From Aliiglaciecola sp. M165 (GTDB taxonomy: Bacteria; Pseudomonadota; Gammaproteobacteria; Enterobacterales; Alteromonadaceae), in NCBI RefSeq assembly GCF_007197995.1, contig NZ_VKKH01000001.1, forward strand, positions 62,001 through 126,000: a DNA stretch of 64,000 nt. Direction: 5' to 3'. Below the pieces are notes generated by a model that saw nothing but the letters and a program-made list of their open reading frames with translations, was not told the DNA's origin and searched no databases. Numbering within the stretch: the first letter of the stretch is position 1; every line of letters begins with the position of its first letter. Made by a program: the position numbers and the translations under genes. Below, in pieces: positions 60,627-64,000 of this stretch.

Positions 60627-61394
60627 TCAGAAATTAACCGTCTTTATAGCGCCGCCATCTACACGTAAATTGGCAGCAGTGATATTTGAAGCACAATCAC
60701 TGGCAAGGAATACCGCTGCATTAGCAACCTCTTGAGAAGTTCCTAAACGACCAAAAACCGAAACAGCCTTTGCTCGTTTGTATAGATCCGGTTTCTGCTG
60801 CTCTACCTGCTGCCAAAACCCTCCCTCGTGATAAATTGGACCAGGTGATACTAGGTTAACGCGAATATTGTTTTTACCTAATTTAGTAGCAAGCTGAGTC
60901 GCATAGGATATGAGCGCGGCTTTGATTGCTCCATATTCTGTTTCAGTAGGCATATTTGATGTCATCACAGAAGCGATAGAAGCAATAAAAATAATGTTCG
61001 GGGATTTCCCTTTCTGTAGATGTGGGATGGCCATTTCTGTAGTACGTATATGTTGTAACAAGTCAGCTTCAAATGCTTGTTTCCAGCGTTTAATACCTTG
61101 TTCTTGATTCATACTGGTTACATTACTTATTAAGATATCTAATCCTCCAAGCTGCTCAACCGCCTCGGAAAACCATTGTTCATAGGCCAAAGTGTCAGAT
61201 ACATCGACACTTTTTCCATAAGCCGTCGCACCAGCTTCACGCCATTTTTTTAGCGCCTCACTTAGCGCAACGTCTCCTCTAGCGCAGGTAGCAATTGCAG
61301 CTTTTTCCGCTATCAAAGTATCGGCAATGGCATGTCCAATACCTCTACTACCACCTGTAATAATTGCCCTTTTGTTTGCTAAACCTAGATCCAT
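60627..61394 (-). CDS. Short-chain dehydrogenase/reductase
   Basis: A 255-residue NAD(P)-dependent oxidoreductase of the classical SDR type. The cofactor site T-G-G-S-R-G-I-G-H is near 12 and the catalytic Tyr-x3-Lys is in E-Y-G-A-I-K-A near 158, though the usual Ser is in I-A-S-I-A-S. It lies 119 nt after the receptor gene on the same strand but behind a strong terminator. It resembles 3-oxoacyl-ACP or hydroxysteroid-type reductases; the substrate is open. Confidence 0.88.
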   Translation of the reverse strand: MDLGLANKRAIITGGSRGIGHAIADTLIAEKAAIATCARGDVALSEALKKWREAGATAYGKSVDVSDTLAYEQWFSEAVEQLGGLDILISNVTSMNQEQGIKRWKQAFEADLLQHIRTTEMAIPHLQKGKSPNIIFIASIASVMTSNMPTETEYGAIKAALISYATQLATKLGKNNIRVNLVSPGPIYHEGGFWQQVEQQKPDLYKRAKAVSVFGRLGTSQEVANAAVFLASDCASNITAANLRVDGGAIKTVNF

Positions 61395-61442
61395 AATTTA
61401 ATTCTCCAACTTACACTTTCTCTAAAACTTAAGATATGCGAA

Positions 61443-61473
61443 CAAAAAACGGCCCCGCCACATCAACGGGGCT
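61443..61473 (-). terminator. Rho-independent terminator of the 808-residue receptor gene
   Basis: On the minus strand a 7-bp stem AGCCCCG / CGGGGCC around a 9-nt loop is followed by GTTTTTTG. It starts about 40 nt past the receptor stop codon. Confidence 0.92.
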
Positions 61474-61513
61474 CGAAAGTCCCCGCTTCACGAGAGGGGC
61501 AGGACAGGGTGAA

Positions 61514-63940
61514 TTATTCGAAGCGATAATGAACACGTAGCCCGAATATACGTGGTTCTAGATAACGAGGTTTTCGGAACCGACCTATGAAGGCCCCCTC
61601 TACACTTAGTGCGGCAAGGGAAGCTTCATCGTCGACATTTTTAACAAAAGCCTCCAGCTCCCAAATGTCATCATTATCTTTGATTGAAATGCCTAAATCT
61701 GTTTGCTGCCAACTGTCTAATCTGTCCGTAGGAATATTGTACAAACGTGCCCAATATTCGTCCTGCCAGTAGCTCTGCAGTCGGTAAGTGACATTCCAAC
61801 CTTCAGTCAGGTCTGTAGAGTACTGAATCCCCAGTTGCACAGATTTTTCAGGTGCATACTGCAATTCCTTGCCTTGTAGGTTGACTGGCTCACTGGACGA
61901 AGAGAATGCCACGTCAGGAGAGGTGAAAAAATCTTCTACAATTTCTGTGTCGAGAAACGCTAAATTGAGATCTATTCTGAGACCTTCAACAGGGGCCAAG
62001 ACAAATTCAAATTCCGCCCCTTTTACCTCAGCATCTACATTGGTATTAAATGTCGTGCTATCCGCTAGGATCCCGCCGACTTGAAGCCCGTCATATTTAT
62101 AAAAAAACGTGGTAACGTTGGCCTGAAATGTTCGGTCGAACATAGTATTTTTTGTCCCAATTTCAATCGCGTTGATGTATTCGGGATCAAATGTTGGAAA
62201 CGAGGTTGAGCTTGCACCTGGGTTGATTCCGCCACCTTTATAACCTCTTGAAAGAGTTCCAAAGAACAGGGAGTCATCCGTCATACTGAGGTCGGGAGTA
62301 TAACTGAGCCCAATTTTTCCGGTGAATTCTTCCCACGCCCCCTCTCCTTCATTAAATTCAGTAGAACCGCCAGTCACAAATGTGATGGGAGATATTTGTC
62401 TAGTGCGTATATCTTTTTCTTCTTCGGTGTATCTCAATCCTACAGTCAATTTTAAATCTTCACTAAAGTCATAATAAGACTCACCAAACACAGCCCAAGA
62501 TGTAGTTTCAAATTCGGGAGTTTGGAAACTGAAAGGCTCTTGTTCAGGTGTTAACCCCAATATGCCTGCTAGAAGTCCAAGTTCTGGAAGATAAAAGTCC
62601 ACCTGAATGTCTGATTCGTACTTTAAATAGAAAGCCCCTAATGTGTAATTGAAATCGCCTGGAGAATAAGAAGCGAGTCTAATTTCCTGACTAAACTGTG
62701 AGCTCCCGCCCTCGTCATGGCGCACCATGCTATGACGAGTGGTGTCGGTTAGCCTTTGATCAGGTGTCAATTGATACGATATTGGAACAACAAACGCATC
62801 AGCGCCGTCAGCATTGTCAAAATCATCGAGCGAATCGAAGGATTTATGATGATAAGCCGTCACTGAGGTAAAGGTATGATCATCAAATTCATAGTTAAAT
62901 TCGAACGATGCAAGTAATTCATCACTATCAATCTTTGGTTGAAAATCCAACCTAACTTGTCTTGGAGCATTTGGGTTAGATCTGACAGAACCATCCAAGT
63001 TTGTATTGTAAAAATCTGATCTTCGTAAACCCGCCAGTCCCAGCAACGCAGCTATTGAGCCATCGGTAAAATCTGAATTAGGAAAACCATTACCTAAAAC
63101 ATTTGGGTTGCAGCCTAGCTCTGCGTCTGGCTCACAAATTACGCCCGCTTGTACCGCTCTATCACTATGTTCCTTGAAATATTGTACAAACAAAAGACCA
63201 TCCGCTTTTTCGCTAAATTCAATAGCCGTGGTACTTCTGATTGACCATTGGTCACGCCCGTCCACCTCATCAAACCCCACATTTTCTGCGATATTGTCGT
63301 TGTAACCATCTCTTTTCACCGTATTAAAAGCGAATCGCTGTTGAACATGATCAGACAGCGGAATGTTAATAAACCCAGTTGTTCGTAAACTGTTAAAACT
63401 TGCTATTTCGGCCGTTAATTTGGCTTCGAATGTGTCTTCAGGACGATTGGTGATAGCGTTGATCACTCCGGCAGTTGTATTACGTCCGTACAATGTTCCT
63501 TGCGGTCCACGTAAGACTTCTATCGACTGCAAATCGTAGAATTCGTTCTGAATTGTATTTGAGGTTAAGTAAACACCATTTATATGCACACCAGCACCCG
63601 GATCAGAAGAGGATGAAACGGCATTATTCCCAACTCCGCGGATATTGTAATTTGAGTTACTTGAAATCATCGTATTAGGTATCGCGAACTGAATGTCTAG
63701 TGCATCCTCAATATCCCTATCAGCGAGCATATCCTCGTTAAAAGCGCTAATAGCAATTGGTGTTTCTTGTAGCGATGTGACCCGTTTCTGCGCAACAACA
63801 TCTATAACCTCTATACCAATCGAATCATTCTCTGTATCGGCTGAAACTGAGTTTCCGACTTCTTCAGCAAGCGCTGAAAAAGCGAATGGCAACATAAATG
63901 CGAATTTAATTGCGGCTGGAATTTCTGCGTGCTTTGACAT
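61514..63940 (-). CDS. TonB-dependent receptor (sphingomonad-type)
   Basis: An 808-residue outer-membrane receptor. Signal peptide of about 25 residues (F-S-A-L-A). The TonB box region I-D-V-V-A-Q-K-R near 46 and the plug motifs L-Q-E-T-P-I-A-I-S, I-R-G-V-G-N-N and V-L-R-G-P-Q-G-T-L-Y-G-R-N-T near 144 are typical of the large receptor group common in sphingomonads and marine gammaproteobacteria. The barrel ends H-Y-R-F-E. GAGGGG precedes the start. Relatives often sit beside catabolic oxidoreductases, but the adjacent SDR here is separated by a terminator. Confidence 0.92.
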   Translation of the reverse strand: MSKHAEIPAAIKFAFMLPFAFSALAEEVGNSVSADTENDSIGIEVIDVVAQKRVTSLQETPIAISAFNEDMLADRDIEDALDIQFAIPNTMISSNSNYNIRGVGNNAVSSSSDPGAGVHINGVYLTSNTIQNEFYDLQSIEVLRGPQGTLYGRNTTAGVINAITNRPEDTFEAKLTAEIASFNSLRTTGFINIPLSDHVQQRFAFNTVKRDGYNDNIAENVGFDEVDGRDQWSIRSTTAIEFSEKADGLLFVQYFKEHSDRAVQAGVICEPDAELGCNPNVLGNGFPNSDFTDGSIAALLGLAGLRRSDFYNTNLDGSVRSNPNAPRQVRLDFQPKIDSDELLASFEFNYEFDDHTFTSVTAYHHKSFDSLDDFDNADGADAFVVPISYQLTPDQRLTDTTRHSMVRHDEGGSSQFSQEIRLASYSPGDFNYTLGAFYLKYESDIQVDFYLPELGLLAGILGLTPEQEPFSFQTPEFETTSWAVFGESYYDFSEDLKLTVGLRYTEEEKDIRTRQISPITFVTGGSTEFNEGEGAWEEFTGKIGLSYTPDLSMTDDSLFFGTLSRGYKGGGINPGASSTSFPTFDPEYINAIEIGTKNTMFDRTFQANVTTFFYKYDGLQVGGILADSTTFNTNVDAEVKGAEFEFVLAPVEGLRIDLNLAFLDTEIVEDFFTSPDVAFSSSSEPVNLQGKELQYAPEKSVQLGIQYSTDLTEGWNVTYRLQSYWQDEYWARLYNIPTDRLDSWQQTDLGISIKDNDDIWELEAFVKNVDDEASLAALSVEGAFIGRFRKPRYLEPRIFGLRVHYRFE

Positions 63941-64000
63941 CGTATCCCCTCATACTTTCCAATCTATTACGAAATTATTGTTTAAATCGTCAATAAGGGG

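Overview
The window reads as a chromosomal stretch of a marine gammaproteobacterium of the Alteromonadales type. This is an inference from gene content: five TonB-dependent receptors, a CadC-like regulator with FlgO/TPR domains, a GbsR-controlled cyanide-insensitive cytochrome bd oxidase, AguAB, FolE/FolM, UbiG, NDH-2 and SoxR. No rRNA, tRNA, prophage or CRISPR array was seen. One short element with terminal inverted repeats (23941-24179) and one REP-like repeat block (41315-41745) are present.

Layout. 148-5927: an Oar-like receptor with a small lipoprotein downstream of it, divergent from a LytS/LytTR two-component pair. 5985-23743: a zinc-starvation island (details below). 23744-34540: MITE-like element, ExoD-family protein, serine hydrolase divergent from a CadC-like regulator, a REC-GGDEF protein, a BON protein, a TVP38-type membrane protein and a class I amidotransferase. 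34541-41199: GbsR-type regulator, cydAB, aldo/keto reductase, GH13 lipoprotein, gloA2. 41315-44390: repeat block, then a SoxR box between a 47-codon gene plus VOC gene and soxR, then NDH-2. 44408-53303: PqqB-like hydrolase, LysE exporter, small zinc ribbon, TPR lipoprotein, fpr, folE/folM, and DUF3501/Fe-S/rubrerythrin. 53562-63940: two further receptors, aguAB, a periplasmic binding protein, GST, ubiG, DUF2237 and an SDR.

The most notable region is 5985-23743. Five sites match the gammaproteobacterial Zur consensus (7-1-7 palindrome TGTTATA-N-TATAACA); two are perfect. They lie before three transcription starts: (i) ABC ATPase, two ABC-2/DUF3526 permeases and a siderophore-type receptor; (ii) a divergent pair, a LolD/FtsX-like ABC transporter against DUF3299 - small periplasmic protein - DUF3299; (iii) a divergent pair, zrgA-zur-merC-like against a His-rich ZnuD-like receptor, a nuclease/phosphatase fusion lipoprotein, a PhoX-like phosphatase and a COG0523 GTPase. 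The parts together look like a complete zinc-scavenging programme: outer-membrane import, periplasmic handling, export or mechanotransmission by ABC modules, intracellular delivery, and possibly replacement of zinc-dependent phosphatases. The DUF3526 module and the phosphatase genes are the least explained members.
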